Shown: piece by piece, positions 27,498 through 38,357 of the stretch
How positions within the stretch are numbered: the stretch's first letter is position 1
Layout: every line of letters starts with the position of its first letter
Assembly (NCBI GenBank): GCA_963580285.1
Contig: OY757010.1
Span: 151,903,596-151,967,595 of the forward strand
Source of the DNA: Lucinisca nassula
Lineage: Eukaryota; Mollusca; Bivalvia; Lucinida; Lucinidae
Length of the DNA: 64,000 nt
Direction: 5' to 3'
The notes under the pieces: generated by a model
Databases searched by the model: none
Seen by the model: the letters and a program-made list of their open reading frames with translations, nothing else
What the model was told of the DNA's origin: nothing
Program-made: the position numbers and the translations under genes

Positions 27498-27755
27498 AGA
27501 AGTAGAAGTAAAACAAAGATCAGGAATCGATACAATTAACTTACTCCACCCATCAAAGACACCAAAGGGAAAGAAACACAAACATTAAGCGACCAGACCA
27601 TAATGGAAACCTAAACAAAGGAAGGCCATAAGAACAGTTACTTTCCCACAAAATGGCCATATGGCCATCCAAAATAAAAAGACACAAGTGATACACACAG
27701 TAAGTAACAAACAACACAATAAATAAACCGCCACAGAAGAACCGCCTTGGAACGG
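27498..27755 (+). repeat. R2 repeat, copy 3
   Basis: AGAAGTAGAAGTAAAACAAA to GCCACAGAAGAACCGCCTTGG; close match to 836-1105. Confidence 0.7.
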
Positions 27756-27833
27756 TCAGTGGAATGATTTCCCATGGGGGGCTTAAATCGATTTTAAACC
27801 TGTATAGAACACTGTGGCTAAGTGAGCTGTCCA

Positions 27834-28074
27834 GGGGCCAGTTGTTCAAAACTAACGACATTGTTAGCTAACGTATCATTAAAACTTTGTTCGTTTATTA
27901 TGGAAAAAATGCTAATATTTTTGCTGAAAAAATGTGAGCAGCTTTAAATGCAAAAGCTGCTCACATTTTTTCAGCAAAAATACCAAAATTTAAGAAAATG
28001 TACTTGCTAGAACAGTTAACAATATGACCCCTAACAAGCTCATTAAGCTAACGAGGCTTTGAACAACTGGCCCC
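27834..28074. mobile_element. Fold-back MITE, family T (T2)
   Basis: GGGGCCAGTTGTTCAAAACT ... CTTTGAACAACTGGCCCC with the central GTGAGCAGCTTT stem. Confidence 0.8.
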
Positions 28075-28192
28075 AGCTTGTTACACCTAAATATTGTTGA
28101 CTTTGCCATAACACTCCCAACAATTTATATTACATTTTGAAATATGAAAACCATAAAGTCATCTGCCCTAATTCCGCTTAGTGCTTTTAAAA

Positions 28193-28335
28193 CCCTTATC
28201 CTGCTGAATATATCAATTAAACAACACCATTTACCAGCTATCAGCCAATTAGATTACTTGATATATTCATTCAATTCACAAACTGCATGACAGTATAGAT
28301 CCTACACTGGATCTACACTGTGTGCAAGGTAGGGG
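28193..28335. mobile_element. piggyBac-type MITE, family pB1, shortened (M8)
   Basis: Left end CCCTTATCCTGCTGAATA after TTAAAA, right end degraded to AGGTAGGGG. It keeps the TAGATCC..GGATCTACACTG palindrome. Confidence 0.6.
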
Positions 28336-28379
28336 TTGTAAAGGTTTTAAGTAAACAGGATTTCTCTTTTTGGACATTA

Positions 28380-28560
28380 ACGGGTGAAAAGCCAGTGGAT
28401 GCGCATCTGATTGATGATCAGGAGTATGATGTTCGATGCCTGCCTGGGTCAGCAACATTCTTTCATGGAGATTGATCATGAAATCTTTTCTATGGTCATT
28501 TTCTCCCTACTGCTGATTCAAGAAGGGCAGTTGTTAGTTTCTGGTGAAAGAATTTGCACT
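28380..28560 (+). repeat. SINE-B, partial
   Basis: A degraded tRNA-like head (GTTCGATGCCTGCC) leads into the SINE-B body (AGCAACATTCTTTCATGGAG, TTGATCATGAAATCTTTTCT). It stops at AGAATTTGCACT. Head and body match 48169-48473. Confidence 0.7.
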
Positions 28561-29204
28561 GTACCGTTGTGTAGCAGGTAACTGTCAGCCTTGTGAATTG
28601 GGGACTAGCTGTTGTGTAGCATGTAACTGTCAGCCTTGTGAACCTGGGACCAGCTGTTCAAAGCTTATGAAGTAATATAAAAATTAACCCTTAAGTCATC
28701 AATCACAACAATTATTGTCTGCTTTTTTGTGTGCTGGTTACTTAAAACCCATTGTTGCAAAGTGTGGAACCAGATCTAGGAGAAGTCTGATCAGGGTCCA
28801 CTGTGTACATTATTTTTTTTAAAAATGAGAGAAAATGCAACAGAGTATAAACAGAACATTTTTAGACATAGTTTTTCTAGCTGTCTTAAGGGTTTATCCT
28901 AAAACTTACATAATACAGTATAGCAAAAACAATGGTGTTCTGTTGGAAAATATGAGTGCGAAATCTGCTAGTACTCTCATTTTTAATCAAAAATGCCATT
29001 GATATTAAACCTTCATGAAAAGTAAACATTTAAACCATTAAAGTTTGTGAAGCACAACTTGACTCAGGGCTTGAGGTTTAAACTGGGCTTTCCAGCCTGC
29101 TGGGTGACCCAAAAATGGCAAGTTGTCTTTTTTGGCTTTCGTTTCATAATTATTTCACTTATTTTTGAGCCAAACTTTAAAATTAGATGTGGGCTAAATC
29201 ACAG
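28561..29204. other. No gene seen
   Basis: A duplicated phrase around GTAACTGTCAGCCTTGTGAA (28580-28640), otherwise AT-rich unique sequence. Confidence 0.4.
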
Positions 29205-29577
29205 AAGTGAGAGACCAAAGGATTAAGAGACAGCATTCTTACCCACTAGCAGCCCCCGCCCATTGGGGCTTGAAAAAATACATGTGCTGCATGATGCTGC
29301 CACACAGAGCTGAAACCGACCCGCACAGGAGTACTGGTAAATCGCTTGGAGGATCTAAGCCTGCCCAGGCAAAGCGGTGCGAGTTGGCCCATCCATGCTT
29401 ATAAACCCTATTGGTTTCATTGGGCGACAGGGCTTGATATGTCATTTCATCTCAATGTCGGTTAAAAGTTCCACAAAATTGGAAGCAACGTCTCAAAAAT
29501 GACCTTTACAGTGTTGACGGGGACGTTAAACTCCAAATCAAACAAACAAAATCTTAACCACTAGGCTACAGAAGCCA
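29205..29577 (-). repeat. tRNA-derived SINE-D head, split by SINE-A
   Basis: Joined across the SINE-A, the - strand reads GGCTTCTGTAGCCTAGTGGT...CTCTTAATC, with a perfect A-box (TAGCCTAGTGG). The same head lies at 51886-51947. Confidence 0.6.
29250..29551 (+). repeat. SINE-A copy 4
   Basis: Head CAGCCCCCGCCCATTGGGGC to tail CAAATCAAACAAACAAAA. A 13-bp direct repeat with one mismatch (TCTTACCCACTAG at 29237-29249, TCTTAACCACTAG at 29552-29564) is the target duplication. Confidence 0.85.
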
Positions 29578-29587
29578 GTATTGTAAT

Positions 29588-31275
29588 AACAACTAGAAAT
29601 GTGTCAGTATGACACAGATGCCCCCGATGAAGAGCCCATCTCGCCCCGAAAAAATTATGCTGCAACAACAGCTGTTATCAGAAGGCATAACTCGCCTGAG
29701 TGAGTGAGTGAGTTTTAGTTTTACGTCCAACCAACAGCTAAGGTCATACGGAGACGGGACCTCGGTTTAAAGACTCATCCGAAAGTCTGGAGAAGCCCGG
29801 GATCGATCCTGCGATCCCTGGTTTACAAGGCGAGTAGCGTAACCACTGCACCACGGGGGCTTCTATATAACTCGCCTGAAAAAGTGTTCTTAAGATCATT
29901 GGCATAGCTGGGGTATTGCCCATTAAACTGTTGAAAAAATAACTACAATCAAACCAAATATAAACTCAATCCATCAAATTGTCCATAAAATATGAGTTCT
30001 TAAACCTTTAAACATTTCTAAGTCTACAACCTTGACCTGAAGATCATGGGGCAGGGACAGGGGTATGGCTGATTGAAACTTTTGATCTGTGTCTATCATG
30101 ATTCCAACAATGAAGCATATCCATCATATGGTTTGGTAAATATGACCTCTAAATACATTTAAGTTATTTAACATAAAAAATTTCTAAGTATGTGACCCTG
30201 CCCTTGAGGTCAATTAACCTTTGGACCTGTAACTATCATCATGACAAATATGATGCAAAAATCCATTAGATGGTTTGAAAAATATCAGCTCTTCTTAACA
30301 TACTTTTAATTTAAAAATTTTATGTCTGTGACCTTCACCTTGAGGTCATGTGCATGGGTGGGGTATTGTTGAATATCACTTTTGATCTGTATCTATCATT
30401 GTACCAAATATAAACACAATCCATTGTATGGTTTGGCAAATATGAACTCTTAAATTAAAATTAAAAATTTCTAAGTCTGTGACTTTGATCTTGAAGTCTT
30501 ACGCAAGGGTGGGGGTATTGCCAAATAAACCTGTGGACCTGTATCACCATATCAAATTTAAACTTAATCCATCGTGTGGTTTGGAAAATATGAGCTCTTT
30601 AAAACTTACCGTATAAAATTAAAAAAATTTAAGTCTGTGACCTTGACCTTGAAGCCTTTGGCATAGGTAGGGGTATTGCCAAATAAATCTGTGGACCTGT
30701 ATCTATCACCATAGCAAATTTAAACTTAATCCATTGTATGGTTTGGAAACTATGAGCTCTTTAAAACTTTTTAATTAAAAATTTTTAAGTCCGTGACCTT
30801 GACTTTGAGGTCATGAGTATGTGTTGGGGTATTGCTGAATAAAACTTTGGACCTAAATCTTTTATTACACCAAATATGAATGAAAGCCATCTAATGGTTT
30901 GGAAGATTTCAGCTCTTAAATAATAAGGTTCTACCTGGTACAAATACCTTAACCTGAGTCCTTAACAATAAAAAATTCTAAGTCCCTGACCTTGACCTTC
31001 AGATTGTATACATGGGTAGGGGTACTGCTGATTAAAACATTGGACCTATATCTATCATCATACCAAATATGAACCAAATCCAACGCATGGTTAGGAAAAT
31101 ATGAGTTCAGGTTCTACCTGGTACAAATGCCTTAACCTTAACCAGAGTCTAACAGGATTACGTACCTATATATGTATACACATTCATAGAGAAAGACGTA
31201 CTTTCATACACACATATGCCAGATCCACGGGCCGAAAAACTATATGCCCCTAACTAAAAATTCTGTTGAGGGCGT
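29588..31275 (+). mobile_element. Pearl-like (Helentron-type) element PL2 with 145-150-bp tandem core
   Basis: 5' end AACTAGAAAT, hairpin GTGTCAGTATGACAC (29601-29615), then GATGCCCCCG. The core (about 29980-31120) has roughly eight units of TCTAAGTCTGTGACCTTGAC...GGTTTGGAAAATATGAG. Then a short microsatellite-like block and AAAACTATATGCCCC near the 3' end, which is degraded. SINE-C is inserted at 29700. No ORF, so non-autonomous. Confidence 0.65.
29700..29866 (-). repeat. SINE-C, complete, tRNA-derived
   Basis: A perfect 13-bp target duplication ATAACTCGCCTGA flanks it (29687-29699, 29867-29879). On the - strand: GCCCCCGTGGTGCAGTGGTT with A-box TGGTGCAGTGG, B-box GATCGATCC, then body and an (ACTC)n tail. 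It is inserted in PL2 and therefore younger. Confidence 0.9.
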
Positions 31276-31547
31276 ATTTCACATCTTTGAAAAGCGAGAT
31301 TGAACTGTATTTACTCTAAATATTTGGATACAACAACTCCCCACCAAATTATTTTACTATTATTTACTACCAGATAATGTGTCTAAATATGGCTGTTTGA
31401 GTGACAAACTGTAAATCCTGATAAGAAGCCGCATTCTGTGGTGACTTATCTGGGTTTACACTGTTTGCTCATGCCTGTCTATTCGAATAAATACTAATTA
31501 TGGGTTATGCCCCGGCCAATTGGGGCTTGGAGAAATAGATTGCGCTG

Positions 31548-32228
31548 CGAGACAAAACCAACCAGAAATGCGCCCATAGGACACGGATGCCCCCGCTTGA
31601 AAATATGTCTATGTTCGTATTCATCCATAGAAAGTTATTGACCGTGTTTTAGTTTTGGACCCTTTTTTCACATTTGACCTCTAAGTATGACTTGCTTGAC
31701 GCTTATGACCCACAAAGAGGGTTGACGCGTCGTTAAACACGAAATCATCATCTAAGTATGACTTTGACCATGGAGGTAAGGACCTTGGTTTTGTGTGTTT
31801 GTTTGTTTGATTTGAGGTTTAACGTCCCCGTCAACACTGTAAATGTCATTTTGGAGACGTTGCTTCCAATTTTGTGGGACTTTTACCCGACATTGAGATG
31901 AAATGGCATCTCAAGCCCTGTGGCCCAATGAAACCAATAGGGTTTATTAGCATGGACAGTCCGCCTCGCACCGCGGTTCCTGGACAGGCTTAGATCCTCT
32001 AAGCGGTTTACCAGTACTAGTGTGCGGGCCGGATTCAGCTCTGCGTGGAAGCATCATGCAGCCCATATATTTCTTCAAGCCCCTATGGGCAGGGGCCGTG
32101 GTTTTGTGTGAGACAGATTGTCTCATGATGGCCAACATTTCTGCCAAGTACATGTAATTTCAAAATCCATCCAGAGATAAGAAAGTTATTGACTTTCCAC
32201 CATTCTTGGAATGGCGGGGCATAACAAA
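31548..32228 (+). mobile_element. Short pearl-like element PL3, split by SINE-A
   Basis: 5' AACCAGAAAT, degenerate hairpin, GGATGCCCCCG; 3' hairpin CCATTCTTGGAATGG then CGGGGCATAAC. The core has little or no tandem repetition. Confidence 0.6.
31798..32098 (-). repeat. SINE-A copy 5
   Basis: Exact 12-bp duplication TGGTTTTGTGTG (31786-31797, 32099-32110). Tail TTTGTTTGTTTGATTTGAGG to head CCCTATGGGCAGGGGC. Inserted in PL3. Confidence 0.9.
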
Positions 32229-32239
32229 ACTTGAGTACT

Positions 32240-32445
32240 GATAAGCCCCTTAGTTCTTAGCCTGCCCAGGAATAGTAGTGTGAATCAGACCACTCCTTAA
32301 ATCCTATCTGTTTCTTTGGGTGATAGGGTGTGAGATGTCGAAATATTTCATCTCAGTGTCGGGTGAAAGTCCCACAAAATCAGTAGCAACGTCTCCAAAA
32401 TGACCTAAATAGTGTTGATGTGGATGTAAAACCTCGACATAAATA
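32240..32445 (+). repeat. SINE-A copy 6, 5'-truncated
   Basis: Begins in the AGCCTGCCCAGG segment, ends AACCTCGACATAAATAAAC; diverged. Confidence 0.7.
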
Positions 32446-32452
32446 AACTTTA

Positions 32453-32550
32453 ACTAGAGCTGTCAGTGAAACTGACTAGGGCCCCGGCAGCGCTATCAGA
32501 GGAGTAGGAAAATTTGTGGACGGACAGACGGACAGACAGACAGACAGCTT
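32453..32550 (+). mobile_element. Pearl-like PL4a, 5' end and microsatellite
   Basis: AACTAGAGCT, hairpin GTCAGTGAAACTGAC (32462-32476), AGGGCCCCGGC, then a GACGGACAGACGG microsatellite where LINE-like sequence follows. Nearly identical to the start of 32808-32943. Confidence 0.65.
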
Positions 32551-32554
32551 TATG

Positions 32555-32765
32555 TTGCATAACTATGAAAGACGATACCTCTATAGCTTTAAGATCAACC
32601 TCTTCTGGTTGTTTTGTACCCCCTAAGCCCAGGACTGAATATTTCAAACATAGCCTGAGGTATTCTGGTTGCCTAGTATGGAATAGTCTTCCAGAAGAAT
32701 TGAGAAACTCTCAGACTCTGGATACATTTCACAGAAGGCGCCAAAAATGGCTAGTCACATAAATG
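32555..32765 (+). pseudogene. LINE (non-LTR) ORF2 C-terminal fragment
   Basis: One frame reads RYSGCLVWNSLPEELRNS then LDTFHRRRQKWL and stops. This 'WN.LP.ELR.S..L..F...L' ending is typical of many invertebrate LINE ORF2 proteins. It lies between two copies of the same pearl-like element. The RT core is absent. Confidence 0.65.
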
Positions 32766-32807
32766 ATTACACACGTACATGTATCATGCAATAACTGCTT
32801 TAACAAG

Positions 32808-32943
32808 AGCTGTGAGTGAAACTGACTAGGGCCCCGGCAGCGCTATCAGAGGAGTAGGAAAATTTGTGGACGGACAGACAGACAGACGGACGGACAGAGT
32901 GATTACTATAGGGCACCCACACTTTCAGTGCGGGGCCCTAATA
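32808..32943 (+). mobile_element. Pearl-like PL4b, minimal complete copy
   Basis: 136 bp: hairpin GTGAGTGAAACTGAC, AGGGCCCCGGC, ACGG/ACAG microsatellite, 3' hairpin CACTTTCAGTG, GCGGGGCCCTAATAAG. It has no tandem core, so it shows the terminal structures alone. Confidence 0.7.
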
Positions 32944-33312
32944 AGTGTTTATTGTATTTTGTCATTCTGAAAACAGGCATGACAAAAACACACATGCTCA
33001 CACAAGAATAAATTCAAAGCCAACCTGGTTAAATTTGTTATCAATTTAATTGATCTTTAAAAATAATATGCTTGGTGTTTTAAACAGATACATAAGCTTA
33101 AGTGCAATAAGTTAATAAATTTAACAATTTCCATTGACCGGGATCTGACAAAATGAATAATTCAAAAATACAGTAAAATTCTTATGTGGAGACCACCTCT
33201 GGTCAGTTGGTCTTGTTTGATTTAGTACCTCCACAAGGCAAAACCTGGTCCCAATGTTATAATACTTTTCATGCTAAACTCATTACAGCATGGAATTCGT
33301 ACTGCCTATTAA
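32944..33312. other. No gene seen
   Basis: AT-rich; would be 3' of the HPDL-like gene. A CAGTAAAATTC-type sequence near 33172 may be a decayed TIR. Confidence 0.4.
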
Positions 33313-33523
33313 CCCTCACCATGCTTAATATGTCAACACATGTATGCTAAACTCCTCCCCGGTTTTCAGTCATTTGACTGTGGCATGATTTCAATTTTTT
33401 CCATGGATTCAGAAGCAGATTTGAAAACAGGCTTGATGCTGGTCAGCTGGCTTCTTGGAAGCCAGCTGATCTCTATCCATACTGTTTAAAGGATATAATT
33501 ATCCAGGTTTAGCACGGTGAGGA
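33313..33523. mobile_element. piggyBac-type MITE, family pB2
   Basis: TTAA on both sides (33309-33312, 33524-33527). Ends CCCTCACCATGCTTAA and TTTAGCACGGTGAGGA are inverted. Central palindrome CAGCTGGCTTCTTGGAAGCC. Confidence 0.8.
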
Positions 33524-34062
33524 TTAAAATAATTTATTCACTCATAAAGTTGAGCAGGAAAATGTTTAGCGCATATCACAATTTAGCACATTTTCCCACT
33601 GGCTAGAAACACACCATTTGAAAGTCACTAATCTGTGGTAGATTCTAAGAAGGCACTATAAGGTTTGAATCAGACCTGTCTGAGCCCTGTCTTAGAGTGC
33701 CTGCTACAAAGATGACTTGAAAATGTCATTTGATTTCTGGTTTTCGTTTCCCATTTCCACTTTGTTGAATTGCAGGAAACCGGTCTAAGAAATTTGAAGG
33801 TTTTCTAATAAGACAATAATTGAATAGTGATCTGTAGAATTATTAATTTGGATTTATAGTTCATCAATATTTTTGTTTTGATTGTTAATAAAATGTTTAA
33901 ATTTATGTGGTAGTTGTAGCAATAGAAAGTTTTGGGTACTATCAAGTTTTATGGAATGTCCATGGGCCAGGGTTGATAACCCGTTGGCCCAGACCCTGGC
34001 CCTTGGGCAGTCTATAAACCTTGAAACTGCCCCCAGCTTAAGTTACATATACTATTGCTTAA

Positions 34063-34267
34063 CCCTTCTCTTGCTGAATATTCATTTAAGCCACACCCAT
34101 TTCTGTCTGTCAACCAATCAAATTACTTGATGTAATTTATTGCTACAAATTCATCAACTGAATGCCAAACAGTGTAGATCCTGATCAGATGGCTTCTTCA
34201 GAAGCCATCTGATCAGGATCTACACTGTTTGCAAAGATATGGATTGTCGTGAACAGCAAGATAAGGG
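34063..34267. mobile_element. piggyBac-type MITE, family pB1 (M2)
   Basis: Exact TTAA at 34059-34062 and 34268-34271. CCCTTCTCTTGCTGAATA ... GAACAGCAAGATAAGGG; centre GATGGCTTCTTCAGAAGCCA. It ends 33 bp from the HPDL-like stop codon, so it is probably in that gene's 3' UTR. Confidence 0.85.
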
Positions 34268-34299
34268 TTAATAATAACTTTGGAGCCCATGAATTACTG

Positions 34300-34459
34300 T
34301 CAGCTTTCCTGTTCTTTCATGTCCATATAAGCCTGCACAGATCTCCAGAGAGCTGTAATATTTCCGGAGCCAAAGCCTCTTGCCCCTACACGCTGGATTA
34401 TTTCCAGGAAAAATGTCTTCTTAGAAAATATGTTCTTAGTGAATTTCTGTAGTAGGTAT
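34300..34459 (-). CDS. HPDL: HPDL-like protein, last exon
   Basis: The acceptor (TGTTGCAG) is followed by one base that completes an Arg codon from the exon at 48551-48681, then 52 codons and TGA. It encodes YLLQKFTKN, then [29 protein letters not shown]. This is the C-terminal end of the 4-hydroxyphenylpyruvate dioxygenase family: Glu of FLEIIQR is the third iron ligand and GFG.GN precedes the last helix. The ending 'GNI.ALW.SVQ' fits HPDL better than classical HPPD. HPDL is a mitochondrial enzyme of the 4-hydroxyphenylpyruvate/4-hydroxymandelate type linked to coenzyme Q headgroup synthesis in mammals. Confidence 0.78.
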
Positions 34460-34591
34460 CTGCAACAAAGAATTAGTGAAAACTCTATTAACCCATTAAC
34501 ACTTAATGGACTCTTCTACCTAACAAATAGGTACATTTTCAAATAAAGCAGTGTTTAATTTCAACTAATGTGTAGTTTTTTCAGAAGTAAA

Positions 34592-34813
34592 CCCATTGTA
34601 TACTGGTGAACTCTAACATTGGTATATGTTGGACACGTCCATTTGTCATATAAGGGGTGTCAGGCCTATTTTTTCATTTTCATTCTATTTTTGACAGAAA
34701 TTTTGTTAGCAAATAGTGCAGGCCCTGATCAGACACTGCGTTCTGCAGCATCTGATCTGGGCTTTGCACTGTTTGCCAAGGTACCCTTTTAGACGCTTCC
34801 CGCATACAATGGG
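34592..34813. mobile_element. piggyBac-type MITE, family pB3 (second copy)
   Basis: CCCATTGTATACTGG ... CGCATACAATGGG, right flank TTAA, left flank TAAA. Shares its interior with 2953-3165. Confidence 0.75.
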
Positions 34814-35125
34814 TTAACTTACATTCTAACACAGCGCGCCTATATAGGCAATGGAAAATAACTGTGTTTTATTCTGCAACAGATCACAGCTCGGAAGAGC
34901 GTGACGAGTGACGTCATTAAAAACTGCAAATTTATGACGTCACTAGTCTATTTCCTACATGTTAGACGGTGTACTGTCATATTCTCGCATCGAAAACGTT
35001 AGAAAAGGATATAAATGCACGTGTTTCAGTCGATAATTTTAGCGGGATTTATTTTAACAATGGCGAAAGTTTGTGAGATTTTGAAGGAAACAACAATATT
35101 GCCGATTTTCAGCGTGTTAGAATCG

Positions 35126-35295
35126 AAATAGATCAGCTCTAGTTTGTGATCTGTTGAGCAAAAAAATAACAGTTTGTCGGTCAGTTGTAAGTAGACAAAT
35201 CACGCGCGCTATGCGCGCGTGATTTGTCTACTTTACAACTGACCTCCTAACTGTGATTTATTACTCAACAATACACAGCTAGAGCTGATCTATTT
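35126..35295. mobile_element. Fold-back element F2
   Basis: Arms of about 80 bp: AAATAGATCAGCTCTAG at one end, CTAGAGCTGATCTATTT at the other; the centre is GTGATTTG with CGCGCGCTATGCGCGCG. Non-coding. Confidence 0.8.
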
Positions 35296-35582
35296 CTTAA
35301 ACATCACTGTTATTTAGTGGATAATGCATGTTATAAAACTAATATGACCACAGGTACAATAATACATGGCTACTGGTATGCAACATCATGATGCAATCCA
35401 TAACAACAATTGTTTTTACTGAGATTCTTTCAGACTTCTTTGGCAAAAAAATCATTCGTGATAAAACAGAATCTTACACTGGTGGTCATTTCATATGAAA
35501 TTTAAGAAACTCTGGAGGGCTGTTTCATAAACTTCATATGAAATGGCCACTCATGTAAGATATGTATTTAATGCAAAGCCCC

Positions 35583-35617
35583 CCCCACACACACACACAC
35601 ACACACACCCACACACA
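35583..35617 (+). repeat. (CA)n microsatellite
   Basis: C-run followed by about 14 CA units with one interruption. Confidence 0.9.
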
Positions 35618-35629
35618 GTGGAATTTGTT

Positions 35630-35890
35630 TCCGCTGACCATTCCAAGGTGGTTCTTCTGTCGCGGTTTATTTTTGTTATTTTTTTGTTATGGTTTGTCTT
35701 TGGGTGTTTGTGTCGCTTATATATTTTTTATTTTGGATAGCCTATTGGCCATTTTGTGTGAAAGTAACTGTCCTTTTGGCTTTCCGCTATTGATGTTTCC
35801 ATTAGGGTCTGTTGTTTCATGTTGTGTTTCTTTCCCTTTGGAGTCTCTGATGGGACCTGTGGGTAAATTGTATCGATTCCTGATCATTGC
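35630..35890 (-). repeat. R2 repeat, copy 4, diverged
   Basis: Reverse of 27498-27755: TTTTGGATAGCCTATTGGCC, TTTCTTTCCCTTTGG, GTATCGATTCCTGATC. Confidence 0.6.
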
Positions 35891-36575
35891 CTCCACTTCA
35901 ATTTTACACCACATTCTGTCTCTCAAAAATGGGACTAGTGAGGAGCATACAGTAGAACTTCGATCGCTCCAACATCAATGGCTCGTTTACCATGGCTGAG
36001 TCGAACCCATTCTTGCGCCCCTAGGGAAATCCTCTACTTAAGAAATAGTGGGTGATAATTTAGGAGATTTTAGTCTTTTATTTTGCTAATGTATGCTGCA
36101 GTGTTGCTTCTAGGATTTTAAAAAATGGGGCCCTTGGGCCCCCTCATTTTCAAAAAGGGGGCCCTCAAATTTAAAAGGGGGGATCAGCTATTATTTTGTC
36201 AGAGCTTCCTAACCGACGGAGTTTTATTTTAAAAAAAAATGCAGCACACAACCTTTTTTATCATTCCCCTTTTTGAGGGGGAACTTTTATTGTCAAACTG
36301 GTGGGAATTCCTTCAGCTGAATTCACCCAGTCTGCTGAAGGCTAACATACCTACAGAATCTCAGTTGTGAAGGCTCCCAACTCTGGCAGATACATGTACA
36401 ACCACACACAAATATAACATTATAAGTCTAAAATCAATGGAATTTTTCACAAAACCTGAACAAGAACAAGTTTATGTACACTTTACAAAAGTTCTGATAA
36501 TGCACTGTTAAATGACCAAATTTTCCAGTATCTATTTACATACTCAGACTGTTCAAAATTTCATACAAGGTTGGT

Positions 36576-38357
36576 TCAATTCTTTTTGAACAACCTTCTG
36601 TCTTTTTTAGTTTTCCATGTATAAGCAGCAGACTTAAAGTTTTGTTCACCTACTGACTCTCCTTCACATTTAATTGTCATCAGAACATTAAGACTCTTTT
36701 CCTTAAGCCTGTTCCTTCTGGCTGATTTTATACCATTTTGGCAGCTGAACCCTCGTTCACAATCTGCAGTCTGATAGGGCATTATAAGGGCCAAATTACT
36801 TAGTATTATCAAATTTGGTAACACATCCTTGTGAAAATCAAAGAGAAGTTTCCACAGTATTTTTGTGGAATCTCTTGGGTAACGCTGCTCCATAACAATA
36901 TTTTTTGCCAATGACCACTCCTCTTGACATTTTACTTTATCAATCAGTGGGTTACTGATTATATCTCCACTTTTTGCTGCTTCCCCATAATGATCAATGA
37001 GTACCTGTAATTCTTTATTCCCATAGGAGTCTTGCTCTTCCTTACTTAAGAAAGACAGAGGTCGCAATGAAAGCACACTGAATGATGTAGCAACACTGAG
37101 TTCAGCTTTTGGAAATCTGTCATCTATTATTTTTGCTAAATTATCACAAAATGCCATTCTTACATTGTCAATTTCCTTTGAGGTTTCCTTTAACCTTTTT
37201 CCAAAGTCTAACTTGTGTCCTTTGTAAACAACCTCATTTCTAATGCCATGTTTGTCCTTCTTCTTTTCCAGTTTTGCCAATAACTCATTCTGATAATGTG
37301 TATTACCTTTTTTGGCTAATTTTATTCTGTCTTTGAGATTTGACAATGCTACATGTGTAACAGCAATATCAACATCTTGCTTCTGCAACATCATTGACAT
37401 CTGAGCAACAGCTGGAAGAATATCCATTAACATTGCTATCATTGCAATGAACTTGTAGTCTGCCAAAGCTTTCCTGAACGACCTAGCTTTGCTGTCATCA
37501 TGTTTTTTGAAAAATGTAATAAGTGACTGCCAGCATTTGTATACAGCTCTAACAGCTTCAAAAAATGCTATCCACCTTATTTCATGGCATTCTTTAATTT
37601 TAACAACAGGTTCCTCAAGAATCTTCTGGATTTCCTCAAGTTCGCATTTCCTATTTCCAGACTTGCTGCCTCCAAAATAGTAATAGAGGTCACTCAGAGT
37701 TTTTTCAAGGTCTTTCAAGTCAGCAATGTTTTTAGAAGCTTGAGAAGTTGCAAGATTAAAGCGATGTGCCATGCAGTGAATACTAATGCAGTGTGGGCTT
37801 TTATCTTTCACCTTTGAAGCTACACCTTTGTGTCGACCAACCATCACAGAGGCCCCATCAGATCCAAAGCCTCTTAATTTCTTAAATGATATGCCATTTT
37901 CTTCCAAAGTGTTTTCAATACAAGCAAACAAAACACTTGCGTCGGATTTTGCCTCTGTTATGGTAGCATTTTTTAGAAAATATGTATGAGGAACAAAGCT
38001 TTGATCCAGAATTCTAACGTAAATAATCATTTGTTTACATACGGCTAAATCTGTACTTTCATCCACTAAGACTGAATACATATCAGCATTTTTTATGTTA
38101 TTGACCAGCTGCTGATGGATGTCTTCAGCAACACAGGTCTGGAAATCTTCACCAGCCATTCTAGATGTGTATGTGGCATTTTGTGCAACAGACAATTTAG
38201 TGATAGCTTCACATCCTTGCAAACTTTGGAACTCCATTAGGCTTGAGTACTTCTTAATCGGAATATCTTCTTTGGCCATCCAGTGAACGGTTCTCATGGC
38301 AGCAACTACACTTTTGTCTGCATCTGACATGCTTCTGTTCCAGGCAGCATCAGTGGC
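36576..38357 (-). CDS. hAT transposase-like protein, exon 2 (catalytic and dimerisation regions)
   Basis: 593 codons after the acceptor TTTATTTCAG, joining in phase 0 to exon 1 at 39832. Motifs of the hAT RNase-H-like fold: VLVDESTD (first Asp), GFGSDGASVMVG (second Asp), SIHCMAHRFNLA, and RWIAFFEAV. The C-terminus carries the hAT dimerisation signature ADCERGFSCQNGIK...RNRL. The closest known types are ZNF862 / KIAA1586-like hAT-derived proteins, common as both transposons and domesticated genes. No stops or frameshifts seen. The ORF extends upstream to 38405 only through intron sequence. Confidence 0.88.
   Translation of the reverse strand, partial: ATDAAWNRSMSDADKSVVAAMRTVHWMAKEDIPIKKYSSLMEFQSLQGCEAITKLSVAQNATYTSRMAGEDFQTCVAEDIHQQLVNNIKNADMYSVLVDESTDLAVCKQMIIYVRILDQSFVPHTYFLKNATITEAKSDASVLFACIENTLEENGISFKKLRGFGSDGASVMVGRHKGVASKVKDKSPHCISIHCMAHRFNLATSQASKNIADLKDLEKTLSDLYYYFGGSKSGNRKCELEEIQKILEEPVVKIKECHEIRWIAFFEAVRAVYKCWQSLITFFKKHDDSKARSFRKALADYKFIAMIAMLMDILPAVAQMSMMLQKQDVDIAVTHVALSNLKDRIKLAKKGNTHYQNELLAKLEKKKDKHGIRNEVVYKGHKLDFGKRLKETSKEIDNVRMAFCDNLAKIIDDRFPKAELSVATSFSVLSLRPLSFLSKEEQDSYGNKELQVLIDHYGEAAKSGDIISNPLIDKVKCQEEWSLAKNIVMEQRYPRDSTKILWKLLFDFHKDVLPNLIILSNLALIMPYQTADCERGFSCQNGIKSARRNRLKEKSLNVLMTIKCEGESVGEQNFKSAAYTWKTKKDRRLFKKN

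Noticed and set aside
32514..32762. An 82-codon gene starting in the ACAG microsatellite
   Set aside because: The start is microsatellite sequence joined by chance to a LINE ORF2 tail.
33882..34130. 82-codon + strand ORF near the HPDL-like 3' end
   Set aside because: Runs into a piggyBac-type MITE and has no family resemblance.
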